Part shown: piece by piece, positions 8,731 to 18,160 of the stretch | How the letters are laid out: each line of letters starts with the position of its first letter | How positions within the stretch are numbered: the stretch's first letter is position 1 | Source of the DNA: Pseudomonas vanderleydeniana | GTDB lineage: Bacteria > Pseudomonadota > Gammaproteobacteria > Pseudomonadales > Pseudomonadaceae | Assembly (NCBI RefSeq): GCF_014268755.2 | Contig: NZ_CP077093.1 | Span: forward strand, 1,290,001-1,354,000 | Reading direction: 5' to 3' | DNA length: 64,000 nt | Program-made: the position numbers and the translations under genes | The notes under the pieces: model-generated | Told to the model about the DNA's origin: nothing | The model's input: the letters and a program-made list of their open reading frames with translations, nothing else | Database searches by the model: none

Positions 8731-9869
8731 ATGATCCCCAGAACCCTGTTCAGTTCCGAGCACGAGCTATTCCGCAGCAGCGTACGCAAGTTCCTCGAGC
8801 AGGAGGCGTTGCCCTTCCATGCCCAGTGGGAAAAGCGGGGTTATGTCGATCGCGAGTTGTGGAACAAGGCGGGGGAGGCGGGGATGCTCTGCTCGCATCT
8901 GCCGGAAGCGTATGGTGGCATGGCGGCGGACTTTCTCTACAGCGCGGTGGTGATCGAGGAGATCAGCCGGCTGGGCCTGAGCGGGATCGGCTTCTCGCTG
9001 CATTCGGATATCGTCGCGCCGTACATCCTGCATTACGGCAGCGAAGCACTGAAGCTCAAGTACCTGCCGCGGCTGGTCAGTGGCGAGATGGTCACGGCCA
9101 TCGCGATGACCGAGCCGGGGGCCGGTTCCGACCTGCAGGGCGTCAAGACCACCGCGGTGCTCGATGGTGACGAGTATGTCCTCAATGGTTCGAAGACCTT
9201 CATCACCAACGGCTTTCTCGCCGATCTGGTGATCGTGGTCGCCAAGACCGATCCGAAGGCCGGGGCGAAGGGCACCAGCCTGTTCCTGGTGGAGGCCGAC
9301 ACGCCGGGTTTTGCCAAGGGCAAGCGGCTGGAGAAGGTCGGGATGAAGGCCCAGGACACTTCGGAACTGTTCTTCCAGGATGTCCGGGTGCCGAAGGAGA
9401 ACCTGCTGGGGCAGGCCGGTATGGGGTTCGCCTACCTCATGCAGGAGCTGCCCCAGGAGCGCCTGACCGTGGCGGTCGGGGCGCTGGCGTCAGCCGAGGC
9501 GGCGTTGCAGTGGACGCTGGACTACACCCGTGAGCGCAAGGCCTTCGGCAAGGCGATCGCCGACTTCCAGAACACTCGTTTCAAGCTGGCGGAGATGGCG
9601 ACCGAGATCCAGATCGGCCGGGTGTTCGTCGATCGCTGCCTGGAGCTGCACCTGGAGGGCAAGCTGGATGTGCCGACCGCGGCGATGGCCAAGTATTCGG
9701 GCACGGACCTGCAATGCAAGGTGCTCGACGAGTGCGTCCAGTTGCATGGCGGCTACGGTTTCATGTGGGAGTCTACCCGGTGGCCCGGGCCTGGGCGGAT
9801 GCGCGTGTGCAGCGGATCTATGCGGGGACCAACGAGATCATGAAGGAGATCATTGCACGCTCGCTGTGA
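8731..9869 (+). pseudogene. Acyl-CoA dehydrogenase, frameshifted near the 3' end
   Basis: Encodes the FAD-dependent acyl-CoA dehydrogenase fold: N-terminal helical part, then AMTEPGAGSDLQGVKTT (flavin/substrate region), a beta domain, ERKAFGKAIADFQNTRFKLA and LHGGYGFMWE. Right after that, at about 9772, the frame shifts. The normal ending (YPVARAWADARVQRIYAGTNEI...) is encoded in another frame and ends at TGA 9867-9869; the uninterrupted frame instead reads STRWPGPGRMR and stops at 9843. An extra TC at 9772-9773 restores the consensus if removed. Start ATG 8731 has AAGGTG upstream. Either a real mutation or a sequencing error; the truncated product would lack the conserved C-terminal helix. 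Confidence 0.8.
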
Positions 9870-9881
9870 GGGGCGACCGTT

Positions 9882-9993
9882 TGATCGTTCCCACGCTCTG
9901 CGTGGAAACGCAGCCCGTGACGCTCTGCGTCACAAGAACGGACACCGAGCGTCCTGGGAGGCATTCCCACGCGGAGCGTCACTGGTGTCCGGT
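9882..9993. repeat. Pseudomonas intergenic palindromic repeat (GTTCCCACGCTCTGCGTGG type)
   Basis: The stretch contains CGTTCCCACGCTCTGCGTGG, then GTGACGCTCTGCGTCAC, then the reversed ATTCCCACGCGGAGCGTCAC. These are nested short palindromes of the kind scattered between genes in fluorescent pseudomonads. No ORF is supported here. Edges are approximate. Confidence 0.7.
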
Positions 9994-10019
9994 AAAAACC
10001 GAAAAGGGGCACGCCGCAG

Positions 10020-10166
10020 CCTTTGTGGCGAGCGGGCTTGTCGGGACGCCGCACCGCCGCGCTCGGCTGCAAAGCAGCCGCACCCCATTCTTCCTGATGC
10101 ACCGCGTGGGCCGGTTGTGGGGGGCGCTCCGCGCCCCAGCGCAGGCAAGCCTGCTCGCCACAAGGC
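10020..10166. repeat. REP/REPIN-like element pair
   Basis: TGTGGCGAGCGGGCTTG (about 10023-10039) recurs in inverted, slightly diverged form as CAAGCCTGCTCGCCACA (about 10146-10162), with a GC-rich palindromic middle (GGGGCGCTCCGCGCCCC at about 10120). GCGAGCGGGCTTG-type REP sequences in inverted pairs are the known REPIN form of Pseudomonas, mobilised by REP-associated transposases encoded elsewhere. Together with the previous repeat it fills the 319-base gap between the dehydrogenase and the aldo/keto reductase. Confidence 0.75.
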
Positions 10167-10188
10167 TGGGGCTGGCCTGGGTTGCGGC

Positions 10189-11229
10189 TTATGGTGCCGG
10201 GTTCGGATGATCCTTGTGGATCGCCTCGATTCCTGCCAGCACTTCCTCCGACAGTTCCAGGCTGGCGCTGGCAATGTTGCTGTCCAGTTGTTCCAGGGTG
10301 GTGGCACCGATGATGTTGCTGGTCACGAAGGGTTGCCGGGTGACGAACGCCAGGGCCATCTGTGCCGGATCCAGGCCGTGTTCGCGGGCCAGGGCGACGT
10401 AGCGGCTGCAGGCCGCTTCCGATTGCGGGTTGAAGTAGCGGCTGAAGCGGCTGTAGAGGCTCAGGCGGGCCTTCGCCGGGCGGGCGCCACCTTCATACTT
10501 GCCTGAAAGGAAGCCGAACGCCATCGGCGAATAGGCCAGCAGGCCGCATTGCTCGCGCAGGGCGACTTCCGCCAGGCCGACCTCGAAGCTGCGGTTGAGC
10601 AGGTTGTAGGGGTTCTGGATCGACACCGCCCGCGGCCAGCCGCGCCGCTCGGCTTCGAGCAGGAATTTCATGGTGCCCCACGGTGTTTCGTTGGACAGGC
10701 CGATGTGGCGGATCTTGCCGGCCTTGACCTGCTCGTCCAGCGCCTCGAGGATTTCCTCGATCGGCGTGAAGTCCTCGTCGGCCTTGTGCTTGTAGCCCAG
10801 TTGCCCGAAGAAGTTGGTGCTGCGCTCCGGCCAGTGCAGTTGATACAGGTCGATCCAGTCGGTCTGCAGGCGCTTGAGGCTGGCGTCGAGGGCTTCGACG
10901 ATATGCCGGCGGTTGTGCTTGAGGTTGCCGTCGCGAATGTAGCTGATGCCGTTGCCGGGGCCGGCGATCTTGCTCGCCAGGACCCACTGGTCGCGATCAC
11001 CACGCTGCCGGAACCAGTTGCCGATGATGCGTTCGGTGCTGGCGTAGGTTTCGGCCTTGGGCGGCACCGGGTACATCTCGGCGGTATCCATGAAATTGAT
11101 GCCGGCGGCCTTCGCGCGTTCGATCTGGGCAAAGGCCTCTGCCTCGGTGTTCTGCTCGCCCCAGGTCATGGTCCCCAGGCAAATTGCGCTCACGTTCAGG
11201 TCGGTCCGGCCTAGCTGACGGTATTCCAT
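10189..11229 (-). CDS. Aldo/keto reductase (Tas-like)
   Basis: 346 residues, NADPH-dependent aldo/keto reductase fold. Seen: N-terminal MEYRQLGRTDLNVSAICLG, the catalytic Asp/Tyr in NFMDTAEMYPVPP, the catalytic Lys in WVLASKIAG and His in LYQLHWPERS, and the C-terminal cofactor segment IIGATTLEQLDSNI. The GEQNTEAEAFAQIERA segment and the length are typical of the Tas subgroup. The substrate is unknown. ATG 11229 is chosen for the canonical N-terminus and an AGGAG site upstream. The gene is monocistronic on the minus strand. Confidence 0.92.
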   Translation of the reverse strand: MEYRQLGRTDLNVSAICLGTMTWGEQNTEAEAFAQIERAKAAGINFMDTAEMYPVPPKAETYASTERIIGNWFRQRGDRDQWVLASKIAGPGNGISYIRDGNLKHNRRHIVEALDASLKRLQTDWIDLYQLHWPERSTNFFGQLGYKHKADEDFTPIEEILEALDEQVKAGKIRHIGLSNETPWGTMKFLLEAERRGWPRAVSIQNPYNLLNRSFEVGLAEVALREQCGLLAYSPMAFGFLSGKYEGGARPAKARLSLYSRFSRYFNPQSEAACSRYVALAREHGLDPAQMALAFVTRQPFVTSNIIGATTLEQLDSNIASASLELSEEVLAGIEAIHKDHPNPAP

Positions 11230-11406
11230 TGGCTGCTCCTGTGGGAAAAAGACCCATAAAAGCAGGTTGAATTTTTTTTGGCAATCTGGATAATTGCGCA
11301 CCTCTTTATGCAGTGGAAGTGATGCGCCGCCGCCAAAGAATCTTGCCGTTGAACGGACGCGCCGACCCGAGCCCCCGATAGCGTCTGTATCCGGCTGCCT
11401 TTGACC

Positions 11407-11435
11407 TTGTCAAAGTACGCACTATTCAGTAAGAT
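11407..11435 (+). promoter_or_regulatory. Candidate sigma70 promoter for rplM-rpsI
   Basis: TTGTCA (11407-11412), 17 bases, TAAGAT (11430-11435), about 40 bases upstream of rplM. A small hairpin (CCGCC/GGCGG) follows in the leader at about 11437-11457. Confidence 0.55.
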
Positions 11436-11475
11436 CCGCCGTCTTATTTACAGGCGGCCCCTGAGGCTATAAAGA

Positions 11476-11904
11476 ATGAAAACTTTTACTGCTAAACCGG
11501 AAACAGTTAAGCGCGACTGGTTTGTCGTCGACGCTGCTGGTCAGACCCTGGGTCGTCTGGCCACCGAAATCGCGAGCCGTCTGCGTGGCAAGCACAAAGC
11601 CGAGTACACCCCGCACGTCGATACCGGTGACTACATCGTGGTTATCAACGCCGAGCAGGTTCGTGTGACCGGTGCTAAAACCTCCGACAAGATGTACTAC
11701 TCCCACTCCGGTTTCCCGGGCGGCATCAAGTCGATCAACTTCGAAAAGCTGATCGCAAAGGCCCCTGAGCGCGTGATCGAGACCGCGGTAAAAGGCATGC
11801 TGCCTAAGAACCCGCTGGGTCGCGACATGTACCGTAAGCTGAAAGTCTATGCGGGCGCTGTACACCCTCATACTGCTCAGCAGCCCCAAGAACTGAAGAT
11901 TTAA
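11476..11904 (+). CDS. rplM: 50S ribosomal protein L13
   Basis: 142 residues, full length for L13. Family blocks seen: [26 protein letters not shown], the [17 protein letters not shown] segment, and the C-terminal [10 protein letters not shown] and [16 protein letters not shown]. It is an early-binding protein of the large subunit. The gene is 14 bases upstream of rpsI, the universally conserved pairing. Confidence 0.98.
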   Translation: MKTFTAKPETVKRDWFVVDAAGQTLGRLATEIASRLRGKHKAEYTPHVDTGDYIVVINAEQVRVTGAKTSDKMYYSHSGFPGGIKSINFEKLIAKAPERVIETAVKGMLPKNPLGRDMYRKLKVYAGAVHPHTAQQPQELKI

Positions 11905-11918
11905 CGGAATAGTTCATT

Positions 11919-12311
11919 ATGTCGGCGACTCAAAACTACGGCACTGGCCGTCGCAAGACCGCAACCGCACGCGTTTTCCTGCGTCCAGGTACCGGTAACA
12001 TCTCCATCAACAACCGCTCCCTGGACACGTTCTTCGGTCGCGAAACTGCCCGTATGGTCGTTCGCCAGCCGCTGGAACTGACCGAGACCGTCGAGAAGTT
12101 CGACGTCTACGTCACCGTCATCGGTGGTGGTGTGAGTGGCCAGGCTGGCGCAATCCGCCACGGCATCACTCGTGCCCTGATGGACTACGACGAGTCTCTG
12201 CGCAGCACCCTGCGTAAAGCTGGTTACGTAACCCGCGACGCTCGTGAAGTCGAGCGTAAGAAAGTTGGTCTGCGTAAAGCGCGTAAGCGTCCGCAGTACT
12301 CGAAGCGTTAA
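11919..12311 (+). CDS. rpsI: 30S ribosomal protein S9
   Basis: 130 residues. The start [19 protein letters not shown] and the basic C-terminal tail ending KRPQYSKR, which reaches the P-site tRNA in the ribosome, are diagnostic for S9. It forms an operon with rplM and is closed by the terminator at 12334-12367. Confidence 0.98.
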   Translation: MSATQNYGTGRRKTATARVFLRPGTGNISINNRSLDTFFGRETARMVVRQPLELTETVEKFDVYVTVIGGGVSGQAGAIRHGITRALMDYDESLRSTLRKAGYVTRDAREVERKKVGLRKARKRPQYSKR

Positions 12312-12333
12312 TTCGCTTCCCAGCTTCAAAAGA

Positions 12334-12367
12334 AGCCCGGTTCCCATGTGGAACCGGGCTTTTTTTA
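12334..12367 (+). terminator. Intrinsic terminator after rpsI
   Basis: AGCCCGGTTCC pairs with GGAACCGGGCT, followed by a run of seven T. Confidence 0.93.
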
Positions 12368-12562
12368 TGGGCGAAATATTTGCTGTGACAACTTGCCACA
12401 TCCGTAGACCCCCTATACTACAAGGCCTGGGGCACTGTGTGCCGGGTAATTACCTTGTCAGAGGTGGGGCTTTTCATTACCATTCGGCAAAAATTTTATA
12501 ACGATAGATTTTTACTTAGACGCCTGATTTAACAGGCCACAAAGCTGATGGGAGAGGACTGA

Positions 12563-13156
12563 ATGAGCAATGACGGCGTGAATGCAGGCCGGCGTCGCTT
12601 TCTCGTAGCAGCCACATCCGTGGTAGGAGCTGCAGGAGCGGTGGGGGCTGCGGTCCCGTTCGTGGGGTCATGGTTTCCCAGTGCCAAGGCGAAAGCCGCC
12701 GGTGCACCGGTGAAAGTGAATATCGCCAAGATCGACCCAGGGCAGCAGATGATTGCCGAGTGGCGTGGTCAGCCGGTCTTCATCGTTCGCCGTACCGAGG
12801 AGATCCTGGGAAACCTGAAGAAGATCGAGGGGCAACTCTCCGATCCGACTTCCAAGAACTCGGTACAACCCCCCTACGTCGATCCGAAGACGCGTTCGAT
12901 CAAGCCAGAGGTCCTTCTGCTGATCGGTATCTGTACCCACCTGGGTTGCTCTCCCACCTTCCGTCCGGAAGTGGCTCCCGCCGACCTCGGCAAGGACTGG
13001 GTAGGTGGCTATTTCTGCCCTTGCCACGGCTCCCACTACGACCTCGCCGGTCGTGTCTACAAAGCCCAGCCCGCGCCCTTGAACCTGCCGGTTCCGCCGC
13101 ATTCCTATGAATCCGACACGGTCATTGTCGTTGGCGTCGATCAGGAGAAAGCGTGA
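12563..13156 (+). CDS. petA: Rieske iron-sulfur subunit of cytochrome bc1
   Basis: 197 residues. The N-terminus carries an uncleaved twin-arginine signal-anchor (GRRRFLVAATSVVGAAGAVG), and the Rieske cluster ligands are CTHLGC and CPCHGSHYD. It accepts electrons from ubiquinol in the bc1 complex and passes them to cytochrome c1 across the periplasmic side. It is the first gene of petABC, and its TGA overlaps the ATG of petB. The about 195-base gap upstream, after the rpsI terminator, contains a TATACT at 12414-12419 as the best -10 candidate. Confidence 0.97.
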   Translation: MSNDGVNAGRRRFLVAATSVVGAAGAVGAAVPFVGSWFPSAKAKAAGAPVKVNIAKIDPGQQMIAEWRGQPVFIVRRTEEILGNLKKIEGQLSDPTSKNSVQPPYVDPKTRSIKPEVLLLIGICTHLGCSPTFRPEVAPADLGKDWVGGYFCPCHGSHYDLAGRVYKAQPAPLNLPVPPHSYESDTVIVVGVDQEKA

Positions 13157-14367
13157 TGAGCAAGTTCATGGATTGGGTTGATGCACGCTTCCCTGCCACC
13201 AAGATGTGGGAAGACCATCTCAGCAAGTACTACGCACCAAAGAACTTCAACTTCCTCTACTTCTTCGGCTCGCTGGCGCTGCTGGTGCTGGTCAACCAGA
13301 TCGTCACCGGCGTTTGGCTGACGATGAGCTACACCCCTTCGGCGGAAGAGGCCTTCGCCTCCGTCGAATACATCATGCGTGATGTCGAGTACGGCGCGAT
13401 CCTGCGTCTGCTGCACTCCACCGGCGCTTCGGCGTTCTTCATCGTGGTCTACCTGCACATGTTCCGTGGCTTGCTCTACGGTTCGTACCAGAAGCCGCGT
13501 GAGCTGGTCTGGCTGTTCGGCATGCTGATCTACCTGGCGCTGATGGCCGAGGCCTTCATGGGCTACCTGCTGCCGTGGGGCCAGATGTCCTACTGGGGTG
13601 CGCAGGTGATCATCTCGCTGTTCGGCGCGATCCCGGTCATCGGCAACGACCTGACCCAGTGGATCCGTGGTGACTACCTGATTTCCGGGATCACCCTGAA
13701 CCGCTTCTTCGCCCTGCACGTGGTGGCGCTGCCGATCGTGATTCTTGGCCTGGTGGTGCTGCACATCCTGGCGTTGCACGAAGTGGGTTCGAACAACCCC
13801 GATGGTGTCGACATCAAGAAGAAAAAGGATGAAAACGGCGTACCGCTTGACGGCATTCCGTTCCATCCCTACTACACCGTGAAAGACATCGTCGGCGTAG
13901 TCGTGTTCCTGTTCGTGTTCTGCTCGGTGGTGTTCTTCTTCCCGGAAATGGGTGGTTATTTCCTCGAAAAACCGAACTTCGAAGTGGCCAACGCCTTCAA
14001 GACGCCGGAGCACATCGCACCCGTCTGGTACTTCACCCCGTTCTACGCGATTCTGCGGGCGGTTCCGGACAAGCTCATGGGGGTTCTCGCCATGGGTGCC
14101 TCGATTGCCCTGTTGTTCGTGCTGCCGTGGCTGGACCGTAGTCCGGTCAAGTCCATGCGGTACAAGGGCTGGCTGAGCCGGATCTGGCTGGTGATCTTCT
14201 GTGTGTCCTTCCTGATCCTTGGCTGGCTGGGCGTCATGGCGCCGACGCCGGAGCGTACGCTGCTGTCGCAGGTGTGCACCGTGCTGTACTTCGCCTACTT
14301 CATTCTGATGCCGTTCTATACCCGGCTCGAGAAGACCAAACCGGTTCCGGAAAGGGTGACTGGCTGA
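13156..14367 (+). CDS. petB: Cytochrome b subunit of bc1
   Basis: 403 residues with eight or more hydrophobic helices. The two b-heme His pairs lie in the helices around LLHSTGASAFFIVVYLHMFRG and FFALHVVALPIVILGLVVLHI; the quinol-site PEWY motif appears as PVWYFTPFYAILR. I take ATG 13156, which overlaps the petA stop (ATGA), over the GTG at 13153. Integral inner-membrane core of complex III. Its stop in turn overlaps petC. Confidence 0.97.
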   Translation: MSKFMDWVDARFPATKMWEDHLSKYYAPKNFNFLYFFGSLALLVLVNQIVTGVWLTMSYTPSAEEAFASVEYIMRDVEYGAILRLLHSTGASAFFIVVYLHMFRGLLYGSYQKPRELVWLFGMLIYLALMAEAFMGYLLPWGQMSYWGAQVIISLFGAIPVIGNDLTQWIRGDYLISGITLNRFFALHVVALPIVILGLVVLHILALHEVGSNNPDGVDIKKKKDENGVPLDGIPFHPYYTVKDIVGVVVFLFVFCSVVFFFPEMGGYFLEKPNFEVANAFKTPEHIAPVWYFTPFYAILRAVPDKLMGVLAMGASIALLFVLPWLDRSPVKSMRYKGWLSRIWLVIFCVSFLILGWLGVMAPTPERTLLSQVCTVLYFAYFILMPFYTRLEKTKPVPERVTG

Positions 14368-15149
14368 TGAAAAAACTATTCGCTGTTTTGATGCTTGCGG
14401 CTCTGCCGGTTCTGTCTTTCGCTGCCGAACACGGTGGCCCCGAACTTGAAAAGATCGACATCGACGTTTCCGACAAGGCTGCCATGCAGGATGGTGCGCG
14501 TACCTTTGCCAACTACTGCATGGGTTGCCATAGCGCCAAGTTCCAACGTTACGAGCGGGTGGCCGATGACCTGGGGATTCCCCATGACCTGATGCTCAAG
14601 AACCTCGTGTTCACTGGCGCCAAGATCGGCGATCACATGAGCATCGGGATGCAGCCGGCCGACGCCAAGGCCTGGTTCGGCGCGGCTCCGCCCGACCTGA
14701 CCCTGGTGGCGCGGGTGCGTGGTACCGATTGGCTGTATGGTTACCTGCGCTCGTTCTACGAGGATCCGGCGCGTCCATGGGGTGTGAACAACAAGGTCTT
14801 CCCGAACGTGGGCATGCCGAACGTCCTGGGTGGCCTGCAAGGTCGTCAGGTCGTTGGTTGCAAGCAGGTGCAAATCGTCGAGGACGGCAAGAAGCAGTAT
14901 GATCCGCTGACCGGCACGCCATTGACTCATGAGGCGTGCGACCAGCTGACCATCGTGCCGAAGACCGGTACCCTGACGGAAGAGCAGTTCGACGAGAAGG
15001 TCAAGAACCTGGTGACCTTCCTGGCCTACTCGGCCAACCCGGTGAAGCTGCAGCATCAGCGCATCGGTACTTATGTTCTGCTGTACCTGGCCTTCCTCTT
15101 CGTATTCGCTTATCTGCTCAAGCGCGAATACTGGAAGGATGTGCACTGA
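14367..15149 (+). CDS. petC: Cytochrome c1
   Basis: 260 residues: Sec signal (MKKLFAVLMLAALPVLSFA), one c-type heme motif CMGCH near residue 50, a distal Met ligand region, and a C-terminal membrane anchor (IGTYVLLYLAFLFVFAYLLKREYW). It is the periplasmic electron exit of bc1. The ATG overlaps the petB TGA (ATGA coupling). The longer upstream frame belongs to petB in another frame. Confidence 0.97.
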   Translation: MKKLFAVLMLAALPVLSFAAEHGGPELEKIDIDVSDKAAMQDGARTFANYCMGCHSAKFQRYERVADDLGIPHDLMLKNLVFTGAKIGDHMSIGMQPADAKAWFGAAPPDLTLVARVRGTDWLYGYLRSFYEDPARPWGVNNKVFPNVGMPNVLGGLQGRQVVGCKQVQIVEDGKKQYDPLTGTPLTHEACDQLTIVPKTGTLTEEQFDEKVKNLVTFLAYSANPVKLQHQRIGTYVLLYLAFLFVFAYLLKREYWKDVH

Positions 15150-15181
15150 TAACGTTGTAATATAGCGGTCAGTCAATCGTG

Positions 15182-15299
15182 CGCGCCCAAGGGTGCCTCT
15201 GAGACGTAGCGAGCTGGTGTGGTGGGGTGAGGCCGAAACGGTTTCACCGGTTGTCCCTCCACTCGTTACGGGAGGCTTCCCTTGGGCGCGTTCGTTTTT
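15182..15299 (+). ncRNA. Long rod-like RNA hairpin between petC and sspA (leader, attenuator or sRNA)
   Basis: Several stems nest into one rod: CGCGCCCAAGGG (15182-15193) with CCCTTGGGCGCG (15279-15290), GCCTC (15195-15199) with GAGGC (15272-15276), CGTAGCGAG (15205-15213) with CTCGTTACG (15262-15270, one G-U), TGGTGG (15220-15225) with CCTCCA (15256-15261, one mismatch), and GGTGAGGCCG (15226-15235) with CGGTTTCACC (15239-15248). TTCGTTTTTG follows. It may end the petABC transcript, form the sspA leader, or be an independent RNA. I cannot name a known family. Confidence 0.55.
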
Positions 15300-15336
15300 G
15301 CGTTTCGACCATTTCAAACAAGCGAGGAGGACCGCC

Positions 15337-15966
15337 ATGGGCGTGACCAATCGGTTGGCCTGTTACTCCGACCCCGCCGACCACTATTCCCACCGAGTGC
15401 GTATTGTGTTGGCGGAAAAGGGTGTCAGTGCCGAGATCATCAGTGTCGAGGCTGGACGCCAGCCCGCGAAGCTGACCGAGGTGAACCCTTACGGCAGCCT
15501 GCCCACCCTGGTCGATCGTGACCTGGCGTTGTGGGAGTCGACCGTGGTGATGGAATACCTGGATGAGCGCTACCCGCATCCACCGTTATTGCCGGTCTAT
15601 CCGGTGGCGCGGGCCAACAGCCGTCTGCTGATGCATCGCATCCAGCGTGACTGGTGCGGGCTGGTCGACCTGATCCTGGACTCCCGGACCAAGGAGCCGG
15701 CGCGTACGCAGGCGCGCAAGGAGTTGCGCGAGAGCCTGACCGGGGTTTCTCCGTTGTTCGCCGACAAGCCTTTCTTCCTCAGTGAGGAGCAAAGTCTGGT
15801 CGATTGCTGTCTATTACCGATACTCTGGCGTTTGCCGATTCTGGGTATTGAATTGCCGCGGCAAGCCAAGCCGCTGCTCGATTATATGGAGCGCCAGTTT
15901 GCGCGTGAGGCCTTCCAGGCAAGCCTGTCTGGTGTCGAACGCGATATGCGCCAAGGAGCCGTTTGA
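15337..15966 (+). CDS. sspA: Stringent starvation protein A (GST fold)
   Basis: 209 residues with a thioredoxin-like N-terminal GST domain ([23 protein letters not shown], then [31 protein letters not shown]) and a helical C-terminal domain. SspA has no GST activity; it binds RNA polymerase and modulates transcription in starvation, stress and virulence. ATG 15337 is set by the AGGAGG site 7 bases before; the open frame reaching back to 15193 crosses the hairpin and is not protein-like. It overlaps sspB by ATGA. Confidence 0.95.
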   Translation: MGVTNRLACYSDPADHYSHRVRIVLAEKGVSAEIISVEAGRQPAKLTEVNPYGSLPTLVDRDLALWESTVVMEYLDERYPHPPLLPVYPVARANSRLLMHRIQRDWCGLVDLILDSRTKEPARTQARKELRESLTGVSPLFADKPFFLSEEQSLVDCCLLPILWRLPILGIELPRQAKPLLDYMERQFAREAFQASLSGVERDMRQGAV

Positions 15967-16367
15967 TGAACTCCAGCCGTCCTTATTTGATTCGTGCCCT
16001 GTACGAGTGGATTGTGGATAACGATTGCACGCCGCACGTCCTGGTCAATTCCGAGGCTCCCTCGGTCCAGGTGCCGCAAGGCTTTGCCAGCGACGGGCAG
16101 ATTGTCCTGAACATTTCTCCAAGTGCCGTGCGTCACCTGCACATGGATAACGAAGCGGTCAGTTTCGAAGGGCGCTTCGGTGGTGTGGCTCATACGCTGT
16201 ACGTGCCCATTGGTGCCATTCTCGGGATCTATGCCCGGGAAAACGGCCAGGGCATGGTGTTTGACCTCGAGTCGCCGATGGAAGACGAGGATGACGTCGA
16301 GCCGGATGACGAGGGGCCGGAGCCGCCGCGTCCGAGCGGTCGCCCGAGCCTGAAGGTTGTGAAGTAA
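15966..16367 (+). CDS. sspB: ClpXP protease specificity-enhancing factor SspB
   Basis: 133 residues. The globular part (RPYLIRALYEWIVDNDCTPHVLVNSE, VLNISPSAVRHLHMDNEAVSFEGRFGG) binds ssrA-tagged proteins; a flexible acidic linker (EDEDDVEPDDEGPEPPRP) leads to the C-terminal ClpX-binding tail GRPSLKVVK. Delivers tmRNA-tagged peptides to ClpXP. Starts at ATG 15966 overlapping the sspA TGA. Confidence 0.95.
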   Translation: MNSSRPYLIRALYEWIVDNDCTPHVLVNSEAPSVQVPQGFASDGQIVLNISPSAVRHLHMDNEAVSFEGRFGGVAHTLYVPIGAILGIYARENGQGMVFDLESPMEDEDDVEPDDEGPEPPRPSGRPSLKVVK

Positions 16368-16383
16368 CCGTCGGGCCTGTGTA

Positions 16384-16424
16384 CGAAAAAGCCCCTGTCA
16401 TCGCAAGATGGCAGGGGCTTCTTC
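16384..16424. terminator. Bidirectional intrinsic terminator between sspB and dolP
   Basis: AAGCCCCTGTCATC - GCAA loop - GATGGCAGGGGCTT, with an A-run before it and CTTCTTC after. The T-run is best on the minus strand, so it should end the lpoA-yraN-diaA-dolP transcript as well as sspAB. Confidence 0.85.
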
Positions 16425-16476
16425 ATTCAGATGGAGCGCTTGCAGCTTGTGGAAGCCGGCTCCTGGGGTGCGGTTC

Positions 16477-18159
<1,683 letters not shown>

Positions 18160-18160
<1 letters not shown>

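Noticed and set aside
15193..15336. N-terminal extension of sspA from 15193
   Set aside because: It would translate the hairpin; the residues are not SspA-like and ATG 15337 has AGGAGG.
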